This document shows positions 26,787 to 35,891 of a stretch of 64,000 nucleotides of DNA, one piece after another. Within the stretch, counting starts at the first letter, position 1. The number at the start of each line of letters is the position of its first letter. This stretch comes from Phycisphaerae bacterium (lineage in GTDB: Bacteria > Planctomycetota > Phycisphaerae > Phycisphaerales > Phycisphaeraceae). Location: positions 248,001-312,000 of the forward strand of contig JAUHZU010000003.1 in the NCBI GenBank assembly GCA_030425705.1, given 5' to 3'. The notes below the pieces were generated by a model that saw only the letters and a program-made list of their open reading frames with translations, was not told the DNA's origin and did not search any database. The position numbers were made by a program, and so were the translations under genes.

Positions 26787-27197
26787 TTACGCGGCGCGGC
26801 GCTCATCCGTCTGGGCCTGATCGTACACCCCGCGGGCCTGGATATAGGCGAGCAGCCGCTGGTGGTCCATCGGCGAGCGGAACGTGTCGAAGACCATGCC
26901 CATGACGGCGGGGCCGAGGTCTTCCTCATCCGAGTGCAGGCGGACGACCCTTCCGGTGGCGCGGAACGAGGTGTGGTCCTTGCCGGGGAGCATGCCGCGG
27001 ACCTCGATCTGCGTGCCGGTCTCGATGGGCATGTCCAGCTCGAAGCGCATGCCGGTGACGCTGATGTCGTAGAGGTGGCCGGTCCAGGTGTACTTGGTCG
27101 ACCCGACGACCTTAGCCCGCACGAGGGTGTACATCGCCGGCAGCTTGAGCCGGGGCTCGGTGCGTTGGTTGGACTCGGGCATCGGGTAGCTGGGCAT
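26787..27197 (-). CDS. PilZ-domain c-di-GMP-binding protein
   Basis: 136 residues, almost entirely one PilZ domain. Both c-di-GMP signatures are present: the RxxxR switch (QRTEPR near residue 14) and D-x-S-x-x-G (YDISVTGMRF). The barrel strands follow (IEVRGMLPG, GRVVRLHSDE), then a C-terminal helix. It would act as a cytoplasmic receptor for the second messenger; a GGDEF-EAL enzyme is encoded 1.7 kb away. It has no output domain, so it probably works by protein contact. It is divergent from the epimerase gene that follows. Confidence 0.88.
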   Translation of the reverse strand: MPSYPMPESNQRTEPRLKLPAMYTLVRAKVVGSTKYTWTGHLYDISVTGMRFELDMPIETGTQIEVRGMLPGKDHTSFRATGRVVRLHSDEEDLGPAVMGMVFDTFRSPMDHQRLLAYIQARGVYDQAQTDERRAA

Positions 27198-27332
27198 GGC
27201 GTCCTCCTGTGTGTGATGCGTCTCTGCTATGGGTATCGGCCCGTGAGGGAGGGCTGCTTAATCGGACCGACCGTTAGAATCGCGCGGATCGCTGCCTGCA
27301 GCACGGGCCCGCCGGATGCCGATAACGGCGGT

Positions 27333-28895
27333 ATGGCCAACCGCTTCCAGATCGCCCCGGATGCCCCCGCCGCGACGCCGAACGCCGGTCACCGGCCGCG
27401 GACGCTGCTGGTGGGCACCGCCCGGTCGCTGGCCCAGCTTGCCCACCTGCTGGCGGTCGCCGACCCGTTACCGGACCTGGTGGGGTGCGTGCTGCCCGAC
27501 TCGGCCCTCGCGGAGGCGGAGCAGGCCCCGGGTCTGCCCGGCGGGGTGGTGGGCCGGCTGAGCGAGCTTGAGGCCCTCGTCGACGAGTGTCGCCCTGATC
27601 AGGTGCTGGTGAGTCTGCCGCTGGCCATGGCCGACGCGATCGGCTGCGCCGCGGCGACCCTGGAGCGGGCCGGGCTGACGTGGCGCTTCCTCCCAACGCT
27701 CGGCGACCAGCTCGCGGGGCGGACCACCAGCCGGATCACCGGCGGCCTGCCGACCAAGGTCGGGCTCAGCACCGGCGGGTTCGTCTGTTCACCCATCGAC
27801 CCGACCCGCCTGATCGACCGGCAGCCGCGGCCGCTGGACGAGCGTGCCCTGCGCGGCTGCCTCACCGGCAAGACCGTCATGATCACCGGGGCCGGCGGGT
27901 CGATCGGCTCGGAGCTCGCCCGCATCGTCGCGCGGTTCGAGCCGGGCAAGCTCGTCCTCGTCGAGCGTGGGGAGAACGCGCTGTTTGAGATCGACCGCGA
28001 GCTCGCGCGGGTCTACCCCCGGCTCGACTGCGCCGCGGTGCTGCACGACGTGACGCAGCGCGACCGCACGTTCGACATCGTCGCCCGGCATGCGCCCCAC
28101 GCGATCTTCCACGCCGCGGCGCACAAGCACGTGCCCATGATGGAGACGCACCCCGCCCAGGCGGTGGAGAACAACTTCTACGGGACGCGCGCGATCGCGG
28201 ATGCCGCCCACGCCGCCGGGGCCGAGCGGTTCGTGATGATCTCCACCGACAAGGCCGTGAACCCCTCGTCGGTGATGGGCGCGACCAAGCGGCTGGCCGA
28301 GCGCTACATCCAGCACCTGAGCACCAAGAGCGACACCGTATACGCGATGGTCCGCTTCGGGAACGTGCTCGGCTCGGCGTGCAGCGTCGTGCCGATCTGG
28401 ACCCGGCAGCTCGAGCACGGCGGGCCGATCACCGTCACCCACCCGGACATGACCCGCTACTTCATGACGATCCCCGAGGCCGCGGGGCTGGTGCTCCAGG
28501 CCGGGGCGCAGTCGTCCGGCGGCGAGGTGTTCCTGCTCGACATGGGCGAGCCGATCCGCATCCTCGACCTGGCCAAGCGGTTCGTGCGCCTGCAGGGCTT
28601 CGAGCCCAACGTCGACGTAGAGATCAAGCTGACGGGCAAGCGGCCCGGCGAGAAGCTGTTCGAGGAACTCGCCTACCACAGCGAGGACATGTCGCCCACC
28701 CCGCACGCGTCGATCCGGGTCTGGAAGACCGACCCGCCGACCGCGTCCGAGGTCGAGCAGACACTCGCCACGTTCGACCGGCTGCGCAACAAGTCCGGCG
28801 ACCCGCGTCGGACCTGGCGCGACGCGACACCGGACGCGATCGTCCACGCCCTCCGCGCCGCGGTGCCCGAGATGGTGCACGCGGCCGCGTGCTGA
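27333..28895 (+). CDS. CapD/FlaA1-type nucleoside-diphosphate-sugar epimerase/dehydratase
   Basis: 520 residues. An N-terminal part (to about residue 165) resembles the CoA-binding-like domain of polysaccharide-synthesis epimerases. A Rossmann SDR domain follows with ITGAGGSIGSELA near residue 185, FHAAAHKHVPMME, the STDKAVNP(S)SVMGATKR segment near residue 302 carrying the catalytic Thr/Met/Lys positions, and MTRYFMTIPEA. It would act on UDP-HexNAc for surface glycan. Unlike full-length CapD/PglF (about 600-650 residues), the four transmembrane helices are missing, so this is a soluble form. Start at 27333; upstream frame has no homology. Confidence 0.85.
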   Translation: MANRFQIAPDAPAATPNAGHRPRTLLVGTARSLAQLAHLLAVADPLPDLVGCVLPDSALAEAEQAPGLPGGVVGRLSELEALVDECRPDQVLVSLPLAMADAIGCAAATLERAGLTWRFLPTLGDQLAGRTTSRITGGLPTKVGLSTGGFVCSPIDPTRLIDRQPRPLDERALRGCLTGKTVMITGAGGSIGSELARIVARFEPGKLVLVERGENALFEIDRELARVYPRLDCAAVLHDVTQRDRTFDIVARHAPHAIFHAAAHKHVPMMETHPAQAVENNFYGTRAIADAAHAAGAERFVMISTDKAVNPSSVMGATKRLAERYIQHLSTKSDTVYAMVRFGNVLGSACSVVPIWTRQLEHGGPITVTHPDMTRYFMTIPEAAGLVLQAGAQSSGGEVFLLDMGEPIRILDLAKRFVRLQGFEPNVDVEIKLTGKRPGEKLFEELAYHSEDMSPTPHASIRVWKTDPPTASEVEQTLATFDRLRNKSGDPRRTWRDATPDAIVHALRAAVPEMVHAAAC

Positions 28896-28928
28896 GCGCT
28901 CGCGACGTCGCCTCACACAGAGTCGGAT

Positions 28929-31310
28929 CTACGCCGCCCGGGTCCAGGCAGGTTTGCTTCCCAGAAGCTTCGTTGCGTCGTTGGGGCGCAGCGGCGGGGC
29001 GAAGTAGTACCCCTGCGCGTGTTCGCACTCGAGGGCCTGGAGCTGCGCGAGCTGCTCGGGCGACTCGATCCCTTCGCCGACGATCCGCATATTGAGGTTG
29101 TGGCCCAGCGAGATGATGGAGCTGAGCACGGCGCTGAACGCCACGCTCTCGCCGAGGTTGCGGACGAAGCTGCGGTCGATCTTCAGCACGTCGATCGGGA
29201 AGCGGTGCAGGCAGCTCAGCGAGGACTGGCCCGTGCCGAAGTCGTCCAGCGCGAGCTTGACCCCGAGCTGTTTGAGCTTCCGGATGACCTGTTCCGCATC
29301 GTCGCGTTCGTCCATGATGGCCGACTCGGTGATCTCCAGGCAGACACGCTCGGGCGGGACGCCGGTCTCGTGGAGGACGCGGCGGAAGTTCTCGATCATT
29401 TGGGGGTGGATCAGCTGCCGCCGGGAGACATTGATAGCGACCGACATCTCCCGGCTGGAAGGGAGTGCCGCGAGCCAGCCCCGAAGCTGGTTGCAGGCCT
29501 GCTTGAAGACCCACTCCCCGAGCTCCACGATCAGGCCGGTCTCTTCGGCCAGGGGGATGAACTGGTCGGGGTTGATGACGCCGCGTTCGGGGTGGACCCA
29601 GCGCGCGAGGGCCTCGAACCCGACGATCTCTCCCTCGGCGGTGGTCACGATCGGCTGGTAGTGCACCTCGATCTGTTGGAGCTCGATCGCGCGTCGGAAC
29701 TCGTGTTCCATGTTCAGTCGGGCCATGGCCTCATCGTGCATCACCGTGTCGAACATCTTGTAGCTGTCCCGGCCGTTGGACTTGGCGCGGTACATCGCCG
29801 CGTCGGCGTCGCGGATCATCTCGTCGGGGTCCTGGTAGCGGCTGTCATTCACGACGACGCCGATGCTCGCGGTGGAGACGATCTCGTGCCCGTCGATCTG
29901 GTGCGGCTCGGCAAAGAGCTGGATGAGACGGGCGCAGATCTCGCGCACCTGCGCCTCGCCGGTGACGTCGCGCAGCAGCACAACGAACTCGTCGCCCCCG
30001 AACCGCGCGACCGTGTCGCGGGGACGCAGGTGCGTCCGGAAGCGTTCGGCGATGCTCTTGAGCAGCGCGTCGCCCGCGTTGTGCCCGAGGCTGTCGTTGA
30101 TGACCTTGAAGCGGTCGAAGTCAAAGAACGCCACCGCCGAGGTCATGCCCTCGGTCGGCTCGGCCAGCGCCGACCTCAGCCGCTGGTGCAGGTAGTCGCG
30201 GTTGGGCAGGTCGGTCAGCTGGTCGAACTCGGCCATGCGGCGGAGCTTGTTCTGTGCGTTCTTCAGCTCACTGATGTCCGTCAGCGAGCCGGTCAGGCGG
30301 ACCGCCCGGCCCTGCCCGTCCCGGCTGGCGGCGGCGCGGCAGAGCATCCACCGTGTCTCCCCGTCTTCGTGCAGCATCTCCACCTCGATATCGAACTCGG
30401 TCGTTTCCCCCTTGAGATACCGGTCGAGCTTGCCCTGGAAGGACTGCAGGTTGCTGCTGGTGATGCGGCCGAACCACGCCGCGGGCGTGTTGCCCATCTC
30501 CGTGTCGGGTGCGAGCCCGAGCAGCGGCCGCCAGTTCGGCGCGTAGTAGACCTTGTTGGTCGTCAGGTCCCAGTCCCAGACCGCTTCGCGCGTGCCCTCC
30601 ACCACCAGCCGGTAGCGTTCGTCGCTTGCGCGCAGCGCATCGTTGGAGGCGTGGAGCTCTTCGGTGCGTTGCTGGACCTTGACTTCGATCGCCTGGTTGG
30701 TTTCTTCGAGGTTGACCTGGGTCTGGGCGATCAGACGCATCTCTTTGCAGGACTGGACGCAGCTCCAGACCAGGAAGAAGTCCTCGAACAGGACCCACCC
30801 CGCGTGTTCCGCCGCGCGCCAGGGGCTGGCCGCGAGGACGCCGAAGACCGACTCGGGCCAGAAGATGCCACGCACCAGGTGGTCGACCGCGATGACCGCC
30901 GTCGCCGGGATAAACACGCGCCAGTCCCGGTAGAACGCCAGGAACGCCAACGACCCGAAGATGTGGAAGTGTGCCTCGATGCGCCCGCCGGAGATATGGA
31001 TCAGGAGGATCGAGAACAGCATCTGCGCGACGGCGATGGTGTAGCGGGTCGCGGGCTGGCCGGGCCGGGCCCAGATCATGAACAGCGGGCCCGCCGCGAT
31101 CGCCATCCCGATCCCGACACTCGCCCAGACGTGCAGGTGGACCCAGCTCTCGCCCCCGGCCCAGGTCCGGGGGGTCAGCGCTATCGCGCCGATGACCCCG
31201 GCGATCAACTGCAGCACCATCAGCACCGCGAACAGCTTGTCTGCGCGGCAGGCGTTTTCGTAGAAGTCTTGCTTGAAGCGGGCTTCAACCGCGGCGTTCG
31301 TGTCTGGCAT
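28929..31310 (-). CDS. Membrane sensor diguanylate cyclase/phosphodiesterase (PAS-GGDEF-EAL)
   Basis: About 793 residues. A multi-helix membrane domain (residues ~15-190) contains the HFHIFGSLAFLAFYRDWR signature; then a coiled coil, one PAS domain (~240-360), GGDEF (~365-530) and EAL (~540-790). GGDEF is intact (RFGGDEF near residue 437) with an I-site RPRD five residues before it, so cyclase activity with product inhibition is expected. EAL is intact (FEALARW, EITES, DDFGTG, KIDRSFV), so both synthesis and hydrolysis of c-di-GMP are possible. The start at 31310 lies 7 bp past the RedB-like stop; ATGs at 31343 and 31361 are alternatives that would overlap it. Confidence 0.9.
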   Translation of the reverse strand: MPDTNAAVEARFKQDFYENACRADKLFAVLMVLQLIAGVIGAIALTPRTWAGGESWVHLHVWASVGIGMAIAAGPLFMIWARPGQPATRYTIAVAQMLFSILLIHISGGRIEAHFHIFGSLAFLAFYRDWRVFIPATAVIAVDHLVRGIFWPESVFGVLAASPWRAAEHAGWVLFEDFFLVWSCVQSCKEMRLIAQTQVNLEETNQAIEVKVQQRTEELHASNDALRASDERYRLVVEGTREAVWDWDLTTNKVYYAPNWRPLLGLAPDTEMGNTPAAWFGRITSSNLQSFQGKLDRYLKGETTEFDIEVEMLHEDGETRWMLCRAAASRDGQGRAVRLTGSLTDISELKNAQNKLRRMAEFDQLTDLPNRDYLHQRLRSALAEPTEGMTSAVAFFDFDRFKVINDSLGHNAGDALLKSIAERFRTHLRPRDTVARFGGDEFVVLLRDVTGEAQVREICARLIQLFAEPHQIDGHEIVSTASIGVVVNDSRYQDPDEMIRDADAAMYRAKSNGRDSYKMFDTVMHDEAMARLNMEHEFRRAIELQQIEVHYQPIVTTAEGEIVGFEALARWVHPERGVINPDQFIPLAEETGLIVELGEWVFKQACNQLRGWLAALPSSREMSVAINVSRRQLIHPQMIENFRRVLHETGVPPERVCLEITESAIMDERDDAEQVIRKLKQLGVKLALDDFGTGQSSLSCLHRFPIDVLKIDRSFVRNLGESVAFSAVLSSIISLGHNLNMRIVGEGIESPEQLAQLQALECEHAQGYYFAPPLRPNDATKLLGSKPAWTRAA

Positions 31311-31317
31311 GGAGGGG

Positions 31318-31959
31318 CTACCGGTGGTGGGGGTCGGGTGCATGGCACGTCTCGTCGGCACAGCCCATTAGTGGGCAGCCGTACACATCGGAACGTTCGT
31401 CGTAGGGTTGTTGGCTCAGATAGCGCGCGATCGCGTCAGCGCCCGGGCTGTCGCCGGCATGTCCCCGGCTGGGCGTGATGCCGCCCCAGAAACGCAGCCG
31501 GCCGTTGGGGTCGTACACCCCGACCGTGCCGGAAGTCGCGGCGCCCGCCGACCGGCATAGCCCGCCACCCGTGTCCACGATCCGTTGACAACTCGGCAGC
31601 CGGCCCGCGTGGTGCCAGAGCTTGGCCTCGTGCCAGTCGGCCTCCATCCCCGTGGGGACACAGAACACGACCCGGAGCGCGAGCCGGTCTGGAAACCGGC
31701 GTTGCAGCCGAGCGAGCGACTCCAGCGAGGCGGCGGTGCAGGGGCAGTGGGGGTGGACGAACATCACGACCGTCGGCCGGGTCTCGTCCAGCGCGAGTTG
31801 CTCAAGCGTAGACAGATCGGGCTGCGCCGCACCGGCCTCGCCGGGTGTGTTCCCGTAATGCGCCAGCACGCCGAAGCCCGTGAGGCAGCACACCGCCCAC
31901 GCGGCGATCAGCCACATCGCGCGGACCCCCGACAACTTCTGCGGTTGGGCCTCCGTCAT
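31318..31959 (-). CDS. RedB-like membrane-anchored thioredoxin-fold protein
   Basis: 213 residues. An N-terminal membrane helix (MWLIAAWAVCCLTGFGVLAHYG) leads into a thioredoxin-like domain: TVVMFVHPHCPCTAASLESLARL with a CPC motif, then RVVFCVP and GVYDPNGRLRFWGGIT. Additional Cys pairs occur near the C-terminus (CPLMGCADETC), possibly metal-binding. RedB-type proteins have unknown function. It directly precedes the PAS-GGDEF-EAL gene (7 bp), suggesting that it feeds redox or metal information to the sensor; that is inference. Confidence 0.75.
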   Translation of the reverse strand: MTEAQPQKLSGVRAMWLIAAWAVCCLTGFGVLAHYGNTPGEAGAAQPDLSTLEQLALDETRPTVVMFVHPHCPCTAASLESLARLQRRFPDRLALRVVFCVPTGMEADWHEAKLWHHAGRLPSCQRIVDTGGGLCRSAGAATSGTVGVYDPNGRLRFWGGITPSRGHAGDSPGADAIARYLSQQPYDERSDVYGCPLMGCADETCHAPDPHHR

Positions 31960-32196
31960 ACCCCGAACATCGGGCCGTCACGCCGTATGGATCAGTCGCA
32001 GGTCGCGATGAATGGCGGCTTTCGACAGGCGTGAACCGAGACGATGGTCTGAGCCCGATAGATGCCCGCCGGCCGCTGCTGCCGGCTTGGCACGCCCGGT
32101 AAACCGCTCCGGGACCACGAACCGCACCCGCCGCCCCGGCGTTGTACTCTGATAGGGTGCAATACCCCTGACCACGCCCCCACCTGGAGCACCGCG

Positions 32197-33594
32197 ATGA
32201 AGACACTGATGCCCCGTTTGCTGGCCCTGACCATCCTCGCGGCCACGACCCCTGCGCTCGCCCAGGACGATGCGCCGGCCGAGGAAGCATTCGAACTGGT
32301 CCAGGCCGAGCAGACCGGCTTCACCGCCGAGGTCCGCGGGACCGCCCGCTACACCGCCGATCCACTGGGCGAGGTGCGGTTCGAGCCCGACGCCTACTCG
32401 GGCCGCCTGGTCGTCGCGGAGGTCTTCAAGGACCACGGGCGGGTTTCGCCGGGCGAAGCCATCCTCCGCCTCGAGGCCGAGGACATGGCCGAACAACTCG
32501 AAGAGGCGCAGCGTGCCGCCGACCGTGCTCAGCAGCGCCTCGCGTGGGCGCAGGACGAGCTGCGCATGGCCCGCGTCGAGCACGAGATCAACGAAGAGAA
32601 GCGCGCGCTCTCCATGGCCGACGCGCTGGAAGACTTCGAGCGCTGGAACGCGTTCGAAAAAGATGATTCGTACCTGTCCACCGAGATGGGCATGGCCCGG
32701 TTCGAGGCGCGCGTCGCGGACGAGCAGGAAGAGCTGCGCCAGCTCGAGCAGCTCTACGAAGGGGCCCGCCTCGCGTCGCGGACACAGGACGTCGTGCTCG
32801 AACGCGCTCGGCGCAGCCTCGAGCAGTCGCTGCTGCAACTGGAGATCAACCGCCGGGCCCACCGCACGGCGATGGAGACGACCCTGCCCCGGCGGGAGCG
32901 TGACATCGAGAACCGTATGCGCTGGCTGGACGTGCAGAACGCCCACGCCGTCGCCCGCGCCGCCGTCGCGATGATCCGGCAGGAGCAGGAGGTCGAGTCG
33001 GCCGAACGCGCCGCGGAGCAGGCCGCCGAGCACCTCGCCGAGCTGCAGGCCGACGCCGAATCGCTGGAGATCAAGGCCGGGCACGCCGGCGTCATGACGG
33101 CCCTGAGCGTCCGCGCAGGCGACAGCGTCTCCGCCCGCCAGGTCCTTGCGCAGCTCCAGTCGCAGGACGCCGGCACGATGCAGATGTCCATCAATGCCGA
33201 CGACCTCCGCGTCGTCCGCGAGGGCGGCACCGTCGCCATCCGCTGGCGACCGTTCGGCGAGATCGAGACGACCGGCACCGTCCGCACGATCGCCTGGGTC
33301 GGCCAGGGCTCGGGCGACAACACGTCCTACAGCGTCCTGCTCGACGTCGACGAGGTTGCCAGCGTCATCCGCCCCGGCATGCTCGCCGACATCACCGTCA
33401 CCCGCGAGGTCCCCAACGCCGTGACCGTGCCCGCCGACGCCGTCGCGCGCGACGCCGATGGCAGCTTCGTCATGGTCCGTGACGGCGAGGCCTTTACCCG
33501 CCGCGCGGTCGTCACCGGCGCGACCAACGCCGACCGCGTCCAGATCATCCAGGGGCTCGACGCCGGCGACACCGTCCGCGTCCCGGCCGAGTGA
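32197..33594 (+). CDS. Secreted HlyD-type efflux adaptor
   Basis: 465 residues. GGAG before the ATG; cleavable signal peptide ending ALAQD. Domain order: split lipoyl-type region (VRFEPDAYSGRLVVAEVFKDHGRVSPGEAIL), a long charged coiled-coil hairpin (~90-280), the second lipoyl half (ESLEIKAGHAGVMTALSVRAGDSV) and beta-barrel/MP domain (GTVAIRWRPFGEIE; IRPGMLADITV; VPADAVARDADGSFVMVRDG). It is a periplasmic adaptor for an RND or ABC exporter, but no transporter or TolC partner is adjacent. It has the plan of the 9.5 kb adaptor but a cleaved signal rather than a membrane anchor. Confidence 0.85.
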   Translation: MKTLMPRLLALTILAATTPALAQDDAPAEEAFELVQAEQTGFTAEVRGTARYTADPLGEVRFEPDAYSGRLVVAEVFKDHGRVSPGEAILRLEAEDMAEQLEEAQRAADRAQQRLAWAQDELRMARVEHEINEEKRALSMADALEDFERWNAFEKDDSYLSTEMGMARFEARVADEQEELRQLEQLYEGARLASRTQDVVLERARRSLEQSLLQLEINRRAHRTAMETTLPRRERDIENRMRWLDVQNAHAVARAAVAMIRQEQEVESAERAAEQAAEHLAELQADAESLEIKAGHAGVMTALSVRAGDSVSARQVLAQLQSQDAGTMQMSINADDLRVVREGGTVAIRWRPFGEIETTGTVRTIAWVGQGSGDNTSYSVLLDVDEVASVIRPGMLADITVTREVPNAVTVPADAVARDADGSFVMVRDGEAFTRRAVVTGATNADRVQIIQGLDAGDTVRVPAE

Positions 33595-33627
33595 TCGCGA
33601 CCCCAACGGCCAGCATACCCCGTCCAT

Positions 33628-33718
33628 TTGACAGGATGACGGGATCCGCAGGATCAACGAGATTCAATGCAACGGCTTGATCCTGGCCATCCTGCAAATC
33701 CTGTCATCCTGCCAAAAC
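33628..33718. repeat. Imperfect inverted repeat of the ACAGGATGACAGGAT type
   Basis: The left arm carries ACAGGATGACGGGATC and GCAGGATC; the right arm is its near reverse complement (ATCCTGGCCATCCTGC, AATCCTGTCATCCTG). Similar CAGGAT-periodic palindromes are, from memory, dispersed between genes in many environmental genomes. It abuts the next gene's start. Confidence 0.5.
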
Positions 33719-33724
33719 ACCATA

Positions 33725-34852
33725 ATGAACCATCGCCCGCGCAACATCCTTCCGCTCCTCCTCGCCGCCCTCGCGCTCTGCCTCACCGCCTGCGGCACCT
33801 CGCCCAAGCAGGCCCACCGCGCCGGCGTCGACTGGCTCATCGAGAACCAGAACCCCGACGGATCGTGGGGCACGTTCGAGTCGTCCCGGCCCATGGAGGT
33901 CATGCTCGGCAGCCAGGCGTCGCACGACGGCTTTGGCCTCGCCTGCGCGGCGCTGGGCACCATGGCGCTCATCGAGCCCTCCCGCACCGACCCCGCCGCG
34001 TGGGACGCGCTCAACAAAGGCCTCGACCTGCTCCTCACCGCCCAGCCCGTCGGTCGGGCCACCGGCTCGGTCTTCTACGACACCTGGGCCCACACCTACA
34101 TGGTCCAGGCCCTCGCGCTGCTCTACCCCGACGAACGCCTCGCCGACCGGCGCGACGACATCGCCCCCGTCCTCGAACGCGAGATCCAGATGCTCCTGGA
34201 CCGGCAGGCCGCCGAGGGCGGCTGGTCCTACTACGACTTCGGCCACTCCCAGCTCCGACCCACCGGCGCGCAGTCCACCAGCTTCAACACCGCCGCCTGC
34301 CTCGTCGCCTTCTACGACGCGGAGCAGGCCGGCTTCGACGTTGACGACGACGCCATCCACGATGCGCTCAACGCCCTTGCCGACCTCCGCTTCCCCCAGG
34401 GCGCCTACGCCTACGGACTGGCCCACCGGCTCTACCCCCACGGCAGCCCCAACAAGATCCAGGGCTCCATCGGCCGGTCCCAGGTCTGCAACCTCGCCCT
34501 CTACCTCTGGGGCCGCGACCTCACCCTCGACGACCTCAACCAGGGCGTCGCCGACCTCCGCACCTGGCACCACTACATCCTCATCGGCAAGGGCCGGCCC
34601 ATGCCCCACGAGGGCTGGTACGCCACCGCCGGCTACTACTTTATGTTCGGCCACTACTACGCCGCCCGCGTCATCAACGAGCTGCCCGAGCCCCTACGCA
34701 CCGACCACGCCGACTGGCTCGCCACGACCATCGCCGAACTCGCCGAGGATGACGGCTCCTGGTTCGACTTCCCCCTCTACGGCTACTACAAGGCCTACGG
34801 CACCGCGTTCGGCGTGATGACGCTGGAACACGCGAAGCCCGCCATCCCGTAG
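33725..34852 (+). CDS. Lipoprotein with prenyltransferase/terpene-cyclase-like alpha-toroid fold
   Basis: 375 residues. Signal peptide ending in LTACG, a lipobox. The rest is made of helical repeats with the QW-like/GxW motifs seen in terpene cyclases and related toroids: NPDGSWGTFES, AEGGWSYYDFG, QSTSFNTAACLVAF, GSIGRSQVCNLALYLW, DDGSWFDFPLYGYYKAYG. The DXDD or catalytic metal ligands of true cyclases were not found, so it may bind polysaccharide or protein instead. It follows the HlyD-type adaptor on the same strand, with the repeat between them. Confidence 0.75.
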   Translation: MNHRPRNILPLLLAALALCLTACGTSPKQAHRAGVDWLIENQNPDGSWGTFESSRPMEVMLGSQASHDGFGLACAALGTMALIEPSRTDPAAWDALNKGLDLLLTAQPVGRATGSVFYDTWAHTYMVQALALLYPDERLADRRDDIAPVLEREIQMLLDRQAAEGGWSYYDFGHSQLRPTGAQSTSFNTAACLVAFYDAEQAGFDVDDDAIHDALNALADLRFPQGAYAYGLAHRLYPHGSPNKIQGSIGRSQVCNLALYLWGRDLTLDDLNQGVADLRTWHHYILIGKGRPMPHEGWYATAGYYFMFGHYYAARVINELPEPLRTDHADWLATTIAELAEDDGSWFDFPLYGYYKAYGTAFGVMTLEHAKPAIP

Positions 34853-34968
34853 GGTGGGTGGAGCGAGTCCGCGAGCGATACCCACCGCGATTGTTCAACA
34901 CACTCGGCACCGCCGACGACGCTAGGATGCGGCGGTTGCTTTTGTACCCCCGCAACCGACGCTTCCCC

Positions 34969-35805
34969 ATGCCCGACCCCAAGCCCAAACGCGTCCCGCG
35001 CACCGTCACCGTCCGCCGCGTTGCCGACCTCGGGCCGCACTTCCGCCGGATCACCCTCGGCGGGCCGGAACTCGCCGGGTTCCCAGCCGACAGCCACGGC
35101 AGCTACATCAAACTCCTCATCCCCAAACCCCCGCACCCGCCCCCGGAAGCGGATGGGGCGGCGAACGGATCAGCCCCCGACGCCGGCACGGCCTCCGGCG
35201 GCGAACACTTCGTCCGCACCTACACCGTCCGCTACCACCGGCCGGATGACAACGAACTCGACCTCGACATCGTCCTCCACACCGCAGGTGAAAACGCCCA
35301 CGCCGACGGCCCCGGCGCGGCCTGGGCCCGCGCCGCCGCGCCCGGCGACACCATCGCCCTCACCGGCCCGGGCAACGCCACCTTCGCCGACCCCGCCGCC
35401 GAATGGTTCCTCTTCCTGGGCGACCTCGCCGCCTACCCCGCCATCTGCGCCAACCTCGAACGCCTCCCCCCGCCCGCCCGCGGCACCGTCCTCATCGAGT
35501 CCCCCGACCCCCTCCCGGGCCTGCCCGACCGCGAACACTTAGACGCCCGGTGGATCACCCCCTCGCCCGACGCTAGCGGGGAACCCGCGCTATTGAAGGC
35601 CGCCCGCGACGTGCCCTGGCCCGACGGCCGAACGTACGTCTGGGCCGCCGCCGAGTTCGACCTGATGAAACAACTCCGCCACCACTTCAAGCGCGAGTGC
35701 CGGCTGACGAGCCAAGACCTCTACATCTCCAGCTACTGGAAACAAGGCCTCCCCGAAGAAGCCCACAAACAGGTCAAACGCGCGGACGCGGAGAGGGAGG
35801 TCTAG
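34969..35805 (+). CDS. Siderophore-interacting FAD/NADPH ferric reductase (SIP family)
   Basis: 278 residues. RTYTVRYHR is the FAD-binding strand of the ferredoxin-reductase-like barrel; GPGNATF and FLGDLAAYPAI match the NADPH and SIP motif (usually GDETALPAI); the family C-terminus SSYWKQGLPEEAHKQ (YWxxG) is intact. SIPs release iron by reducing ferric siderophores. A Pro/Ala-rich insert lies around residues 60-80. Cytoplasmic; start at 34969. No TonB receptor or siderophore genes are adjacent. It is the last ordinary gene before the integron array. Confidence 0.88.
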   Translation: MPDPKPKRVPRTVTVRRVADLGPHFRRITLGGPELAGFPADSHGSYIKLLIPKPPHPPPEADGAANGSAPDAGTASGGEHFVRTYTVRYHRPDDNELDLDIVLHTAGENAHADGPGAAWARAAAPGDTIALTGPGNATFADPAAEWFLFLGDLAAYPAICANLERLPPPARGTVLIESPDPLPGLPDREHLDARWITPSPDASGEPALLKAARDVPWPDGRTYVWAAAEFDLMKQLRHHFKRECRLTSQDLYISSYWKQGLPEEAHKQVKRADAEREV

Positions 35806-35817
35806 TGACGTCCTCCG

Positions 35818-35891
35818 CATGAACAGCCGTTCAACCGGCCATAACATCCTACTGACGGGTTGTACCGGCCAACTGCCGCTAGGGGTCAGGC
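35818..35891 (-). repeat. Degenerate attC-like site at the left end of the cassette array
   Basis: Reading the minus strand: R''-like GCCTGAC (expected GCCTAAC), then GCGGCAGTTGGCCGG resembling the L'' arm of the six intact sites (GCTGCAGTTGACCGG), a variable middle, CCGGTTGAACGGC, and an R'-like GTTCATG. Arms match only partly, so the site is probably decayed. Confidence 0.4.
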
